A stretch of 64,000 nt of DNA from Methanolobus sediminis (GCF_031312595.1 NZ_CP133592.1:1488001-1552000); one strand, 5' to 3'. Counted from the first letter of the stretch, positions 10,010 through 19,415 are shown. Translations and numbers: made by a program. Notes: generated from the sequence alone by a model not told the origin.

Positions 10010-10489
10010 ATGGATTACTACATCGCAGATTCTGCGGTCTTCATCATGGGCAGCGGAATAGAGCCTCATCGTATCATAACCATACCTTCGGTTGTAAACG
10101 AATTGAAAAGTAACGAAGCAGCAATGCGTTTTGATCTTGCCAGGGAAAGTGGTGCCAGGGTTGAAATGCCGGAGGATGATCTCCGCGAGAAAGTCTTACA
10201 GACTGCCAACAAGACAAAAGACTGTGAGGAATTGTCGTCAACAGATATTGATATTCTGGCCAAGGCTCTTGAATATAAAGGGAATTCAGTGCTCCTGACC
10301 GATGACTATGCAGTCCAGAATGTCGCAAAGGTTCTGGGGCTTGAAGTAAAGCCTGTGGCCCAGAAAAAGATAAAGGATGTTCTGGTGTGGCAAAAGCAGT
10401 GTACAGGATGCCGGAGAAAATTTGATAGTGGTGATGTATGTCCTGTTTGTGGTTCTCCCTTGAAGAAAAGGCGCAAAAGAAAAATATAA
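10010..10489 (+). CDS. nob1: Nob1-type rRNA endonuclease (PIN domain plus zinc ribbon)
   Basis: A 159-residue protein with a PIN nuclease domain (residues 1-120) whose acidic residues are visible in YIADSAVF, ELSSTDIDILA and LLTDDYAVQN, followed by a zinc ribbon with CTGCRRKF and CPVCGSPL (about 127-148) and a basic tail. This is the archaeal form of Nob1, which cleaves the 3' end of 16S rRNA in the late small-subunit precursor. It sits 52 nt upstream of the PRTase-type regulator on the same strand. Length and architecture match archaeal Nob1 closely. Confidence 0.92.
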   Translation: MDYYIADSAVFIMGSGIEPHRIITIPSVVNELKSNEAAMRFDLARESGARVEMPEDDLREKVLQTANKTKDCEELSSTDIDILAKALEYKGNSVLLTDDYAVQNVAKVLGLEVKPVAQKKIKDVLVWQKQCTGCRRKFDSGDVCPVCGSPLKKRRKRKI

Positions 10490-10541
10490 CATCTCTGTTG
10501 ATATATTACATATAAGTTAAAGATGAAGATACGGGATACAT

Positions 10542-11153
10542 ATGAAGAATATTGATAAACTAATCCAAAAAGCCCTTGAGTTACAGGCAAATGGTCTTGT
10601 TACAAGGCAAATAGCAGATGAGCTTAACGTTTCCCGGGAAACCGTCACATGGCTCCTGACCCGCGCAAAGAAGGAAGAAGTTTCACCTGCGCCAAAAGAC
10701 ATTTCTGTCAACTGGAGCAGCATAGGAAAGAGCGCATTCAGGATGCGTCATGTAGGAATTGCCATGTGTGACATGGTCCTTGATACAGTAGAGGCAACAG
10801 GTAATGAAATTGATCTGGTGGTAGGAATTGGCCTTAGTGGAGTACCTCTTGCAAGCCTTATTGCAGAAGAGCTCAACACAGAACTTTCAGTTTACCATGC
10901 TTACAATGAGCAGGGCGATGATTCCAAGCTTAATGGTGCCTTCAGCAGGAACTTTGCCGGTATCAAAGGAAAGAAATGCATCATAGTGGACGATGTAATT
11001 ACAACCGGTAACACAATGGCTGATGTTGTAACACATCTGCGTAGTTCTGGTGCCAAACCTCTGGCAATTGCCGTACTTGTGGACAAGAGCGGCTCAGAGA
11101 CCCTCTCCGAAGTACCTGTGCACTCTCTTGTACGCATCACACGTGTAGACTGA
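10542..11153 (+). CDS. HTH-phosphoribosyltransferase regulator (PyrE-like, GfcR type)
   Basis: A 203-residue protein with an N-terminal HTH (about 8-40, [19 protein letters not shown]) joined to a type I phosphoribosyltransferase domain. The PRPP loop [14 protein letters not shown] is near residue 150. The family is annotated orotate phosphoribosyltransferase-like; its haloarchaeal member GfcR is a transcription activator of sugar catabolism. That suggests a regulator using a PRTase fold as ligand sensor rather than a biosynthetic enzyme. The ligand and targets in a methanogen are unknown. Confidence 0.88.
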   Translation: MKNIDKLIQKALELQANGLVTRQIADELNVSRETVTWLLTRAKKEEVSPAPKDISVNWSSIGKSAFRMRHVGIAMCDMVLDTVEATGNEIDLVVGIGLSGVPLASLIAEELNTELSVYHAYNEQGDDSKLNGAFSRNFAGIKGKKCIIVDDVITTGNTMADVVTHLRSSGAKPLAIAVLVDKSGSETLSEVPVHSLVRITRVD

Positions 11154-11182
11154 TCAAAAAAGAAATTATTTTTTGTTTTTCA

Positions 11183-11204
11183 GTAGGAGTTATTCAACTC
11201 CTAC
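11183..11204. terminator. Perfect 9-bp hairpin over the stop codon of the DHH nuclease gene
   Basis: GTAGGAGTT and AACTCCTAC surround the four-base loop ATTC. The reverse-strand stop codon (11190-11192) lies in the stem and loop. It separates two convergent genes; A-rich runs flank it on the reverse strand. Confidence 0.55.
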
Positions 11205-13313
11205 GGAACCTATTTTCTCTACAAGTTTGGAAAGCACTTCCGTGCGCATGCCCTGCACGAATTTGATACTTCCGACTACCAGGTGTCCTCCGCCGTTGAC
11301 ACCGCCACCTTGCACTTCCTCATAGAGTTCCCTTACCATCTGTGGTATATTCATAAGGACTCCCTTTGAGCGGATTACTGCAAAATCCGGTCCGTATCCT
11401 ATGGTTACGATTGGTTTGCCTTCATATTTCTTACACAATTTGTCGTGAACTTCACCTGATGTTTTTCCTGGTGGTGGGAATGTGAATGTGTGGGCATGGT
11501 TCTCCACGTCCAGTACATTGAGGATCGCACCATTTGGAAGGTCCTGGGATTTCACATGGGCCATACAGACATCCATCTGTTCGGCTATCATCTCGTTTGC
11601 CTGTTCGCAAAGCACGGTGACAAGATTCTTGTGTATAGTGTGGTCACCGAAGTCCAGAATATCGTCCACGATACCTTTTCCGGTGTTGAACTTAAGCCAG
11701 TATGCTGCAAAATCAAGGGCAAGCGCCATGTCTCTCAGGTTCTGTTCGGTATACTTGTCAGATACCAGTTCGATGTATCTTCTTGCCTCTTCAGCTTCAG
11801 AGCGGTCACCAAGAGCAGCTACTGCAGGAAGGTGTTTTATCTCGTTTTCAACGTTGACATTTATCATGCGTGCTACTTCGGTACAGAGCATACCTGCTGT
11901 CATACCGAAGTCTCCTCCAACATGTGCCGGGTTAACATGCGTAAGTAGGTATTCATCGACAACATCGTCAGGATGGTGGTGATCCATGACTATCATCTGG
12001 ATGCCGTATACTTTTGCCTGCTTCATTGCAGCCACGTTCTCGTTGGAGGATCCGTTGTCAACACTTATAATAAGTGGCATCTTCTGTCCATGTCTTGCCA
12101 CATCTTCAAGTGCAAAACCAATGTCACGGACAACATCAGTCATCTCGTAGAATGGTGCCTTTGAAGGCGCACGTTTATAGAAGTAATATTCCCCGTCTGC
12201 TCCATTCACTTCTTTTATGAGGGGAATGATGGCCTTTTCAATTGACATTGCAGCAGTCATTCCGTCAGCATCTGCATGGTGGCGCAACAGGATAGGTGTG
12301 GATTTTATGATTGCCTTCCTTATTTCTTTTGCAGCCTTTTTCATGATCGGTCTGAGATTTTCAAGAACCTCACTCTCTACCATGAATTCAATCTCATAAG
12401 GCTCTGCTCTTTTGTCAATAGCAGCTTCGATACGCTGGAGAATCTCAGATTCCTGCGGTCCGCTCAGCTTTTTAAGGCTCTGGATCTCAAGCTGGAAACT
12501 GTCACCACGGGCTGTTATCTCCCCGGTGGCTGCAACGATCATATCAGCTTCTATTTCAGGATAAGCTCTCTCTCCCGCGCTCTCAAAGGCAGCACCGGAA
12601 ACCTGTCCTGTTTCATCTGCAATTGTGAATATAGTAGGTCCTGCTGTCTGTTTGACCTGGATGACCTCTCCCTGCACCTTAACCTTCTTACCTACCATCT
12701 GTGGCATTTCGCTGGCAAGTATAACCGGGAGCTTCTTTTCAAGTTCTATGGTCTGGTATTCTTTCAGCTTGCGTGGAACCAGATCCATTTTCCCTCTTGG
12801 TTTTATTTCCTTTAAGCTGACAATAACAGCCTCACCAACTTCCAGGCTTCCATTCATGTTACTGGAATGAATAAGGCCTCTAAGATTGGAATTAAGGTCA
12901 ACGAAAACACCGAAATCGGCAATGTTCCTCACTGTCGCATGGTACATTTTTCCGACTTCAAGCTCATCAAGGGTGCATGAGTTGTCAAGTTTGTAGACGA
13001 TCTGCTTCTTTGCGCATGACTGACATACCTCATCTCCATCATAAAGACGGTCCATTTCTGTTCCACAGACCTTGCACTTGTAAAATATACCTTTACCGGA
13101 GCATGCCACGCATTTGTCCCTCTCTTCAATTTCTCCAGTTCCGCCACAGTTGCTACAGGATGAACCATTTTTCAAGAAATTCGCCATATCCTTCTCAGAA
13201 AGCTTCATAAAGTCTACAGACTTTGATTTTCCCGTACCTTTGCACTCGGGGCATTTGGCAGTGCCTGTAACACTATAGCCTTTCCCGTTGCATTCTACAC
13301 ATTTCTCGCTCAT
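11190..13313 (-). CDS. DHH-family phosphoesterase/RecJ-like nuclease with zinc-finger, S1 and OB domains
   Basis: About 707 residues from ATG 13313; an upstream in-frame extension to 13376 lacks family character. Order: four CxxCxGxG-like DnaJ-type zinc motifs (residues 1-100), an S1 RNA-binding domain (about 115-185, NIADFGVFVDL), an OB-fold (about 205-285), then the DHH catalytic core with HHADADGMTAA, VDNGSSNE and the DHH-box MDHHHPDD, and DHHA1 with a GGGVNGGGH glycine motif near the end. This looks like an archaeal RecJ/GAN-class nuclease. The extra zinc and S1 modules suggest an RNA or RNA-DNA substrate (inference). Convergent with the gene at 10542. Confidence 0.88.
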   Translation of the reverse strand: MSEKCVECNGKGYSVTGTAKCPECKGTGKSKSVDFMKLSEKDMANFLKNGSSCSNCGGTGEIEERDKCVACSGKGIFYKCKVCGTEMDRLYDGDEVCQSCAKKQIVYKLDNSCTLDELEVGKMYHATVRNIADFGVFVDLNSNLRGLIHSSNMNGSLEVGEAVIVSLKEIKPRGKMDLVPRKLKEYQTIELEKKLPVILASEMPQMVGKKVKVQGEVIQVKQTAGPTIFTIADETGQVSGAAFESAGERAYPEIEADMIVAATGEITARGDSFQLEIQSLKKLSGPQESEILQRIEAAIDKRAEPYEIEFMVESEVLENLRPIMKKAAKEIRKAIIKSTPILLRHHADADGMTAAMSIEKAIIPLIKEVNGADGEYYFYKRAPSKAPFYEMTDVVRDIGFALEDVARHGQKMPLIISVDNGSSNENVAAMKQAKVYGIQMIVMDHHHPDDVVDEYLLTHVNPAHVGGDFGMTAGMLCTEVARMINVNVENEIKHLPAVAALGDRSEAEEARRYIELVSDKYTEQNLRDMALALDFAAYWLKFNTGKGIVDDILDFGDHTIHKNLVTVLCEQANEMIAEQMDVCMAHVKSQDLPNGAILNVLDVENHAHTFTFPPPGKTSGEVHDKLCKKYEGKPIVTIGYGPDFAVIRSKGVLMNIPQMVRELYEEVQGGGVNGGGHLVVGSIKFVQGMRTEVLSKLVEKIGSVGVE

Positions 13314-13376
13314 TGTATCTAGTCTTAGATAGTATATATTGGATTTATGTGTTTGCTTGTTGTCCAGGGTGATCAA

Positions 13377-13723
13377 AAAAGCGAAATATTTATAATGTCT
13401 ATTTATATAATCGTCGCAGCATGGCGTTTTTTAAGGCATTGTTTGAAATTATTAACGTCAAAATCAATCACATTAATAAACAATAAACGAGTTCTATTAT
13501 TTGTTGGGTCTGAAATGTTATTTCAATAATAACAATGCTTTCATGCTTTCGTGTACATCCCCTCAAACAAGTATTCAGACCCAGCCTTCTATATCTTTTT
13601 TATTGATTTTATCTCCTGAAAAGGTGAGCTTTTATTATTTCTCCACCGGCATATTTTTAAGAAGTAAGCTATTTATATCTATTTAATAAGTTCTCTGTTT
13701 CTTCTTCAGGAGAGTGGCAAAAT
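13377..13723. other. Intergenic stretch of 347 nt holding a candidate structured RNA
   Basis: No credible gene. The left end holds TATA-like boxes for the leftward nuclease gene (around 13386-13412). The right end has a TATA box CTATTTATATC (13669-13679) for the SPFH gene. The middle carries the structured element described separately. Confidence 0.6.
13503..13606 (+). ncRNA. Candidate structured small RNA (three-way junction)
   Basis: A 9-bp closing helix pairs GGGTCTGAA (13506-13514) with TTCAGACCC (13574-13582). Inside it lie a 7-bp hairpin (TGTTATT, loop TCAAT, AATAACA; 13517-13535) and a small 4-bp hairpin (CATG/CGTG near 13542-13553). A weak A+T box (13471-13481) is about 30 nt upstream and a T-run follows at 13599-13606. 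The strand is chosen from the T-run. No known family recognised. Confidence 0.4.
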
Positions 13724-14488
13724 ATGGCTTTAATCGACATTATTTTTCCGTTAGCTATAGTGGCAGTTATCATATTGTCCAAGGCTATCAAGATCGTTAA
13801 TGAATATGAACGTGTAGTTATCTTCCGTCTGGGAAGGTTAAGTGGAGTTAAAGGCCCTGGTCTGTTTCTTATTATCCCGATAATTGATACGGTTGTAAAG
13901 ATAGACCTGCGTGTAATAGCAATTGATGTACCAAAACAGGCTGTGATCACCAGGGATAATGTAACAGTGGCAGTTGATGCTGTTGTGTATTATCAGGTCA
14001 TTGATCCTACAAAGGCTGTCAACGAGGTCGAGAACTTCAGGTATGCAACCGCAATGCTCTCACAGACAACTCTGAGAGACGTTATCGGTCAGCTTGAACT
14101 TGATGATGTCCTTTCCAACAGGGAAGACGTCAACAGGAACATTCAGGAACAGCTTGACATTTCCACTGATCCGTGGGGTATCAAGGTTACCGGTGTAACC
14201 CTGAGGGATGTAAGTATCGATGAAACAATGCTCCGTGCAATTGCAAAGCAGGCAGAGGCAGAGCGTGAGAAGCGTTCACGTATCATCCTTTCAGAGGGTG
14301 AATATATGGCTGCCGAAAAGATGAAGCAGGCTGCAATGTTGTATCAGGAAGTCCCGGCAAGTCTGAAGCTCAGGGAGTTGCAGACACTTGCAGAGATCTC
14401 AAGGGAAAAGAACATGATCGTGGTTTCCAATACAACAGATCTCGGAGAGATTGCCGCTCTTTCAAAGGCATTTGCCAAGAAAGAGTGA
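13724..14488 (+). CDS. SPFH/stomatin-like membrane protein (slipin)
   Basis: A 254-residue stomatin/prohibitin-family protein with one N-terminal membrane segment (residues 5-22), then the SPFH domain (NEYERVVIFRLGRL, GVKGPGLF) and a charged coiled-coil C-terminus (KQAEAEREKRSRI). Such proteins form membrane microdomain scaffolds and are commonly encoded beside an NfeD-type protease, exactly as here: the stop codon at 14488 is 10 nt before the nfeD start. The pair in Pyrococcus was shown to interact, the protease cleaving the stomatin C-terminus. Promoter box at 13669-13679. Confidence 0.93.
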   Translation: MALIDIIFPLAIVAVIILSKAIKIVNEYERVVIFRLGRLSGVKGPGLFLIIPIIDTVVKIDLRVIAIDVPKQAVITRDNVTVAVDAVVYYQVIDPTKAVNEVENFRYATAMLSQTTLRDVIGQLELDDVLSNREDVNRNIQEQLDISTDPWGIKVTGVTLRDVSIDETMLRAIAKQAEAEREKRSRIILSEGEYMAAEKMKQAAMLYQEVPASLKLRELQTLAEISREKNMIVVSNTTDLGEIAALSKAFAKKE

Positions 14489-14498
14489 TGGAGGAATC

Positions 14499-15851
14499 AT
14501 GCTACATAAGTGCCGGTCATACCTGAGCACTTTTCTTTTTTTAACATTGCTCTTATCCCTGTTCTCAGGTAATGCATGTGCTGCAGGACAGCAGAAGGTT
14601 CTGGTTGTTGATATCTCGGATTCGATTACTCCTGTAACGGATGATATTGTAGCGGATGCTATTGCGTTTGCAGAAAATGGTGACTATGAAGCTCTTGTTA
14701 TTACTCTCAATACGCCAGGTGGTAACCTCGATGAAACCCTGAACATAATCGAGCAGATTGCTGCAACTGATGTACCGGTAATAGGATATGTCTATCCCGA
14801 AGGGACTAAAGCATGGTCTGCCGGTACTTTGATACTCATCAGCACTGACGTTGCTGCAATGGCACCTTATACTATTATAGGTTCTGCGCAGCCGGTTACA
14901 GTTACTGCAACCGGTAGTGAACCTATAGAAGAAGATAAGATCATCAATGCCATTGTCAAGAGGGCTACAGAGAATGCAAAAATGCATGGTCGTAACGAGA
15001 CGGCGGCAGAGGAGTTCATAACAAAGAACCTGAACCTTGATGCTGAAACAGCTCTTGATTACGGGGTCACTGAATATGTTGCATCGGATATTCCGGATCT
15101 CCTATCACAGGTTAGTGGAATAGAAGTAAAAGGCAAGGTCCTTGACACGGATGGTGCGTCTATCACTTATTATGAACCATCTCTGAGACTGGCTTTCATG
15201 GGAATAATCTCCAATCCACTTGTTTCCTCGATGCTTCTGCTTCTTGGTGTTTATGCGATTATACTTGGAATTTCACACCCCGGTTTTGGTGCTGAATTAT
15301 TCGGTTTGGTTGCTATTGCTCTGGGACTTATCGGAACCGGATTTGATGTGAATGTAGGTGCACTGTTCCTTGTTGTCGCCGGTGTTATCCTGTTGGTACT
15401 TGAATTCCAGGCTCCAGGATTCGGTGTTTTCGGAATTGCGGGTCTTGTATGTATAATAGCAGGCAGCATTTTGCTGGTTCCGACTGATTTTCCAAATAAC
15501 TATACTCCGGCAGAATTCCAGCGTTCGCTGATAGTATCCGTAGCAACGCCGACAATAGTAATCGGACTTTTCTTTGTGTTCATCATTTACAAGGTATTTG
15601 AGGTACGGAGGAAGAAACCGCTGTTTGGTGAACTTATCGGTGACATGGCTCTAGCACTTGAACCAATTGGAAACGGTCAGACCGGGTATGTTCTTCACAG
15701 GGGACAACACTGGAAAGCACGGTCATCTGATATTATTGAAAAAGACGACAAGGTAACAATACTTGAAAAAGACGGTGTTGTGCTTGTGGTTGAGAAAATG
15801 AAAGATAAATCAAAGCCTGAAGATCAGATTGATGATGAGCACGATCGATAA
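14499..15851 (+). CDS. nfeD: NfeD-type membrane serine protease (ClpP-class)
   Basis: About 450 residues from ATG 14499, chosen for the GGAGG ribosome site at 14490-14494 that abuts the stop of the SPFH gene. A signal peptide (about residues 5-30, ending NACAAG) precedes a ClpP-class protease domain with the nucleophile Ser in AWSAGTLI. Four hydrophobic helices follow (about 195-310, containing SHPGFGAE and FQAPGFGVFG), then another membrane helix and a C-terminal OB-like NfeD domain (GQTGYVLHRGQHWKA). The family cleaves hydrophobic regions of stomatins. It is translationally close to its likely substrate gene. Confidence 0.93.
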   Translation: MLHKCRSYLSTFLFLTLLLSLFSGNACAAGQQKVLVVDISDSITPVTDDIVADAIAFAENGDYEALVITLNTPGGNLDETLNIIEQIAATDVPVIGYVYPEGTKAWSAGTLILISTDVAAMAPYTIIGSAQPVTVTATGSEPIEEDKIINAIVKRATENAKMHGRNETAAEEFITKNLNLDAETALDYGVTEYVASDIPDLLSQVSGIEVKGKVLDTDGASITYYEPSLRLAFMGIISNPLVSSMLLLLGVYAIILGISHPGFGAELFGLVAIALGLIGTGFDVNVGALFLVVAGVILLVLEFQAPGFGVFGIAGLVCIIAGSILLVPTDFPNNYTPAEFQRSLIVSVATPTIVIGLFFVFIIYKVFEVRRKKPLFGELIGDMALALEPIGNGQTGYVLHRGQHWKARSSDIIEKDDKVTILEKDGVVLVVEKMKDKSKPEDQIDDEHDR

Positions 15852-15876
15852 TAGAATGTGGAGTTTCAAGTTTTAG

Positions 15877-15898
15877 GTAGAAAGGAAAACCTTTCTAC
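15877..15898. terminator. Perfect 9-bp hairpin between convergent genes, over a stop codon
   Basis: GTAGAAAGG, loop AAAA, CCTTTCTAC. The reverse-strand TAG stop (15895-15897) is in the right arm. It lies between nfeD and the convergent AIR-synthase-like gene and could serve both. Confidence 0.55.
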
Positions 15899-17214
15899 TT
15901 TCTCTTTACCATTTCCACAACACGGCGTTTCTTCTCAATAGCATTGAGAGCTGCTTTGTCAATGGCTTTTTTCATTTCTTCAAAATCACGAGGATTTTCG
16001 TCGCCTATCATCTTCTTGATAGGTGTGTATGCGGATTCCCTGAAACGTGGTGTGAAATCCCTTGCTTCCCCGTCAATAATGACTTCAGAACCGGTTCCTT
16101 CCACCACTTTTCCTATTATTGAAATATCCACGTCTGCACTTCTGATGGTCTTCATGATGTCTTCTGCGTATTCTTCCGGTGCGATGATAAGCAGAGCATC
16201 AAGGGAAACTCCAAGGTAATCAATTTCCAGTGATTCAAGCATCTCAAGAACTCTTGGGTTGACAAGTTTTCTCATATCCTTTTCTTCAAAAATGAGCTTG
16301 ACACCTGCTGTTCTGGATATCTCCTTTGCGTCTCCGCGAATGCCACCGTTTGTGACATCGGTCATTGCATGGATGTGCTTAACAAGACCTGAATCCAGAA
16401 GTTTCTCGCATGCTTCCAGGAATTTGATGTTGATAGTCTCATCAACGATGTCATGCATCTCATAATAGAGTGCAGTTGTGGATATTGTTCCACCACCTGC
16501 TCCTTCAGTCATGAGGATGACATCTCCTACCTGTGTCTGTTCACGTGATGTGAGGTCGGTTGATACACCAACAGCACCGACTCCTCCGGTCATACGCTCG
16601 CCTATTACCATGTCACCACCTATCCTGAGAGTGCTTCCGGTAATGAGCGGGATACCTGAAAGATCGGAAACTGCTGTGATTCCTGCAATGTGGTCAAAGA
16701 CCTTACCGACATCTCCGTCATCAGCAACATGGATATCTGAAAGCATTGCCATGGGTCTTGCTCCCATAACGTAAATATCACGAAGAGCTGCCCTTGCAAC
16801 GTGGAAACCTGCAAGGAATGAATAATCGCTAAGTCTGGAGTGCATACCGTCAACTGTGAGGATGATGTATTCGCCACCTTCTGATTTTACTACTCCTGAA
16901 TCATCAAGGTGTGTGGTGTCCACGACTGCTTTTGTCTTCCCGATGACCTCTGCAATCTTCTCGTGGGTGTAGAAATCCCCAAGACCTCTTGAGCCTACAC
17001 CGAATTCTCCCATTGTCACGCCGGATACGGTGGGTTCGAGTACATCACCTTTCAGTACAAGAGTTGCTTTTGCTTCGGTGATGGTTGCCTGTGCAAGTTT
17101 GCGTGCATGTTCAGGATTTGTTTTCTTAACTTCCAGAATTCTGGCAGTCAGTTTATCTTCAAGGTCAGACTCGTTATTATTGAGCCCTCGTTTTGCGTAG
17201 CCTTCAATATCCAT
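15895..17214 (-). CDS. AIR synthase-related protein (HypE/SelD/PurM-like fold)
   Basis: A 439-residue protein of the ATP-binding AIR-synthase superfamily. Seen: GEFGVGSRGLGDF near residue 70, the metal/ATP segment ILTVDGMHSRL near 118, GARPMAMLSDIHV near 155 and TEGAGGGTIS near 240. The N-terminal extension of about 60 residues and the overall length separate it from PurM (about 340) and methanogenesis marker 2. Archaeal homologues are named hydrogenase maturation factor-like, without proof. It begins 13 nt after hisH on the same strand, so the two are likely co-transcribed, yet no histidine-pathway role is known for it. Confidence 0.8.
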   Translation of the reverse strand: MDIEGYAKRGLNNNESDLEDKLTARILEVKKTNPEHARKLAQATITEAKATLVLKGDVLEPTVSGVTMGEFGVGSRGLGDFYTHEKIAEVIGKTKAVVDTTHLDDSGVVKSEGGEYIILTVDGMHSRLSDYSFLAGFHVARAALRDIYVMGARPMAMLSDIHVADDGDVGKVFDHIAGITAVSDLSGIPLITGSTLRIGGDMVIGERMTGGVGAVGVSTDLTSREQTQVGDVILMTEGAGGGTISTTALYYEMHDIVDETINIKFLEACEKLLDSGLVKHIHAMTDVTNGGIRGDAKEISRTAGVKLIFEEKDMRKLVNPRVLEMLESLEIDYLGVSLDALLIIAPEEYAEDIMKTIRSADVDISIIGKVVEGTGSEVIIDGEARDFTPRFRESAYTPIKKMIGDENPRDFEEMKKAIDKAALNAIEKKRRVVEMVKRK

Positions 17215-17226
17215 ATTTTCATCTCT

Positions 17227-17835
17227 TTAGCACATAGCAACGAAGTTCTTCAGTATTTTAAGGCCTGTATCACCGCTTTTCTCAGGGTGGAACTGAGTCC
17301 CTATTACATTACCTGCATCATTGACAATGGCGGCTGCAAATTCGGTTCCGTATTCACATGAAACAAGCGTGTTCTTATCTGTAGTGTCCACGTAGTATGA
17401 GTGGACGAAATAGACGAAGGAACCGTCAGGTATTCCATCAAAAATAGGGTGTTTCTGTGTAATTTTGATCGAGTTCCATCCCATGTGGGGAACTTTAAGC
17501 TCGGAGTGTGGGAATCTGAGTACCTGCCCTTTTACAAGGTCAAGTCCTTCTGTTAATCCTCCTTCCTCTGATGTGCTCAGCATCATCTGCTGGCCAAGGC
17601 AGATCCCAAGCATTGGTTTTCCTGATGCTACATATTCCTCGATGGTGCTTCTGAGAACTTCCACGTTCTTCATTGCATCCCTGAAAGCACCGACACCCGG
17701 AAGGATAACGCCATCTGCACTTTTTATCTCTTCAGGGTCACTTGAAATGATTACGTCCGCACCTGCGTGTTCCAGCCCCTTGCGAACACTTCTGAGGTTG
17801 CCAAGTCCGTAATCGATGATAACGATCTTCTTCAT
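17227..17835 (-). CDS. hisH: Imidazole glycerol phosphate synthase, glutaminase subunit HisH
   Basis: A 202-residue class I glutamine amidotransferase that feeds ammonia to HisF in histidine synthesis. The catalytic Cys is in MLGICLGQQMM (near residue 80) and the His/Glu pair in GTQFHPEKS (near 183). The gene is 13 nt upstream of the AIR-synthase-like gene. Other his genes in the window (hisI, hisB, hisA, hisG) are 9 and 38 kb away, so the pathway is dispersed; hisF is not in the window. Confidence 0.95.
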   Translation of the reverse strand: MKKIVIIDYGLGNLRSVRKGLEHAGADVIISSDPEEIKSADGVILPGVGAFRDAMKNVEVLRSTIEEYVASGKPMLGICLGQQMMLSTSEEGGLTEGLDLVKGQVLRFPHSELKVPHMGWNSIKITQKHPIFDGIPDGSFVYFVHSYYVDTTDKNTLVSCEYGTEFAAAIVNDAGNVIGTQFHPEKSGDTGLKILKNFVAMC

Positions 17836-17975
17836 GTGAGAATTAAAGAATGGTTTTGGTACATGAATGTAACGATGTGGGATTTTGGCTCAGAACAATT
17901 GAAGATTATTCCTGAACATTAAAGGTACAGGGAATGTCCCTGATAACCTTTTGAAAAAAAGTAGATAAAATCTGT

Positions 17976-19271
17976 TTACCAGCAGATGCCTTCGTAATCG
18001 ATCTCGGTGCTGAGCTTTTTCGGATTGATAAGATTTCTGCCGTCAATGACAACTCTGTTTGCCATGGCAGCAAACTCCTGATCCAGGTTCCTGAACTCGT
18101 TCCATTCTGTCATGATGAGGCAGCCGTCAGCTTCTGTGAGCGCTTCGGATGCACTCTTGCAGTATGCAACATCAGGGAACAGTTTCTTCATGCCTTCTTC
18201 AGCCATCGGGTCGTATGCGGCGATGTCAGCTTCAAGTTGCAGCAGTTTCTCGATAACAGGAATGGATCTCGATTCCCTTATATCATCGGTGTCGTTCTTG
18301 AAAGCCAGACCAAGTACGGCTATCCTCTTGTTCCTGAGGTCACCGATCTTTTCCTGAAGGAGCTCGATCATCTTCAGGGGCTGCCTGTTATTTACATCAA
18401 CAATGGACTGGAGAAGTTCCGGTACGTATCCTATCTGGTTTGCTTTGCCGATAAGAGCTTTCACGTCCTTTGGGAAGCATGAGCCACCAAATCCAGCACC
18501 GCAGTTGAGGAACTGACGCTCTATCCTGAAGTCTGTTCCCACGGCATCCATGACCTCGTATGTGTTGATGCCAAGCTGCTTGCAGATGTTCCCTACCTCG
18601 TTGGCAAAGGATATCTTGGTTGCCAGGAAGGAATTGTTGACGTATTTGATCATCTCTGCTGTCCTTGGATTGGTGCGGGTGATCTCGCAGTCCAGCCTGC
18701 GATAGAGTTCTGATACGATAAAAGAAGACCTCTCATCTATTGCACCAACCACTATCTTGTCAGGGTGCATGAAATCGTAGACAGCCTTGCCTTCCCTGAG
18801 GAACTCGGGGTTCATTGCAATACCAAAGTCCTTTCCTGCCTTTTTGCCGGAGTATTCTTCTACTATCGGAAGTACGACCTTCTCGGTTGTTTCAGGCACT
18901 ACTGTGCTCTTTACAACTACCACATGATAGTGATCTTTCTTTGCAATGGCTTTCCCAAGGCTGGCACTTGCAGCTTTGACTATTGAGAGGTCAATGCTCC
19001 CATCCTCTCCAGATGGTGTTCCCACACATATGAATGAAGCATCGGTGTTCTCAACTGCATAATCATAATCCGATGTGGCAATGAGTGTCTTCTGGCTGTA
19101 CTTTGCCAGCAGTTCATCCAGTCCCTCTTCCCAGATAGGTGCTGTTCCCGCATTGATCTGTTTTACCTTTTCTTCATCAATGTCAATGCAGATAACTTCA
19201 TGCCCGAGTTCCGCAAAACAAGCCGCTGAAACGGACCCTACATAGCCTGAACCAATAATGGATACTTTCAT
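17976..19271 (-). CDS. UDP-glucose/UDP-sugar 6-dehydrogenase
   Basis: About 431 residues from ATG 19271, which is preceded by AGGAG; the longer frame to 19355 has no family similarity. It has the NAD-binding VSIIGSGYVGSVSA at the start, the catalytic Cys in GAGFGGSCFPKD (near residue 255) and the C-terminal domain with LGLAFKNDTDDIRESRS. It oxidises UDP-hexose to UDP-hexuronate with two NAD, a precursor for S-layer or polysaccharide glycans. The exact sugar cannot be told from sequence. A weak hairpin (17970-17987) brackets its stop codon and is followed on the reverse strand by a T-rich run. Confidence 0.92.
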   Translation of the reverse strand: MKVSIIGSGYVGSVSAACFAELGHEVICIDIDEEKVKQINAGTAPIWEEGLDELLAKYSQKTLIATSDYDYAVENTDASFICVGTPSGEDGSIDLSIVKAASASLGKAIAKKDHYHVVVVKSTVVPETTEKVVLPIVEEYSGKKAGKDFGIAMNPEFLREGKAVYDFMHPDKIVVGAIDERSSFIVSELYRRLDCEITRTNPRTAEMIKYVNNSFLATKISFANEVGNICKQLGINTYEVMDAVGTDFRIERQFLNCGAGFGGSCFPKDVKALIGKANQIGYVPELLQSIVDVNNRQPLKMIELLQEKIGDLRNKRIAVLGLAFKNDTDDIRESRSIPVIEKLLQLEADIAAYDPMAEEGMKKLFPDVAYCKSASEALTEADGCLIMTEWNEFRNLDQEFAAMANRVVIDGRNLINPKKLSTEIDYEGICW

Positions 19272-19415
19272 GATAAGATTCTCCTGAGGTGTAAATTGTT
19301 TGGGAGTGTATATTAGTATTTGGGATGTTTTTATAAAATACTCTTTCAAAAGCATTTTATTAATATATTCTTAATATCATTCTCTTAACAAATATTGATT
19401 GTGAATGTGGATGCT

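Noticed and set aside
12276-12815. Frame of 179 codons opposite the DHH nuclease gene
   Set aside because: Antisense shadow of a well supported gene; no recognisable domain.
13503-13606. Hammerhead ribozyme
   Set aside because: The three-way junction lacks the CTGATGA core and the cleavage-site triplet context.
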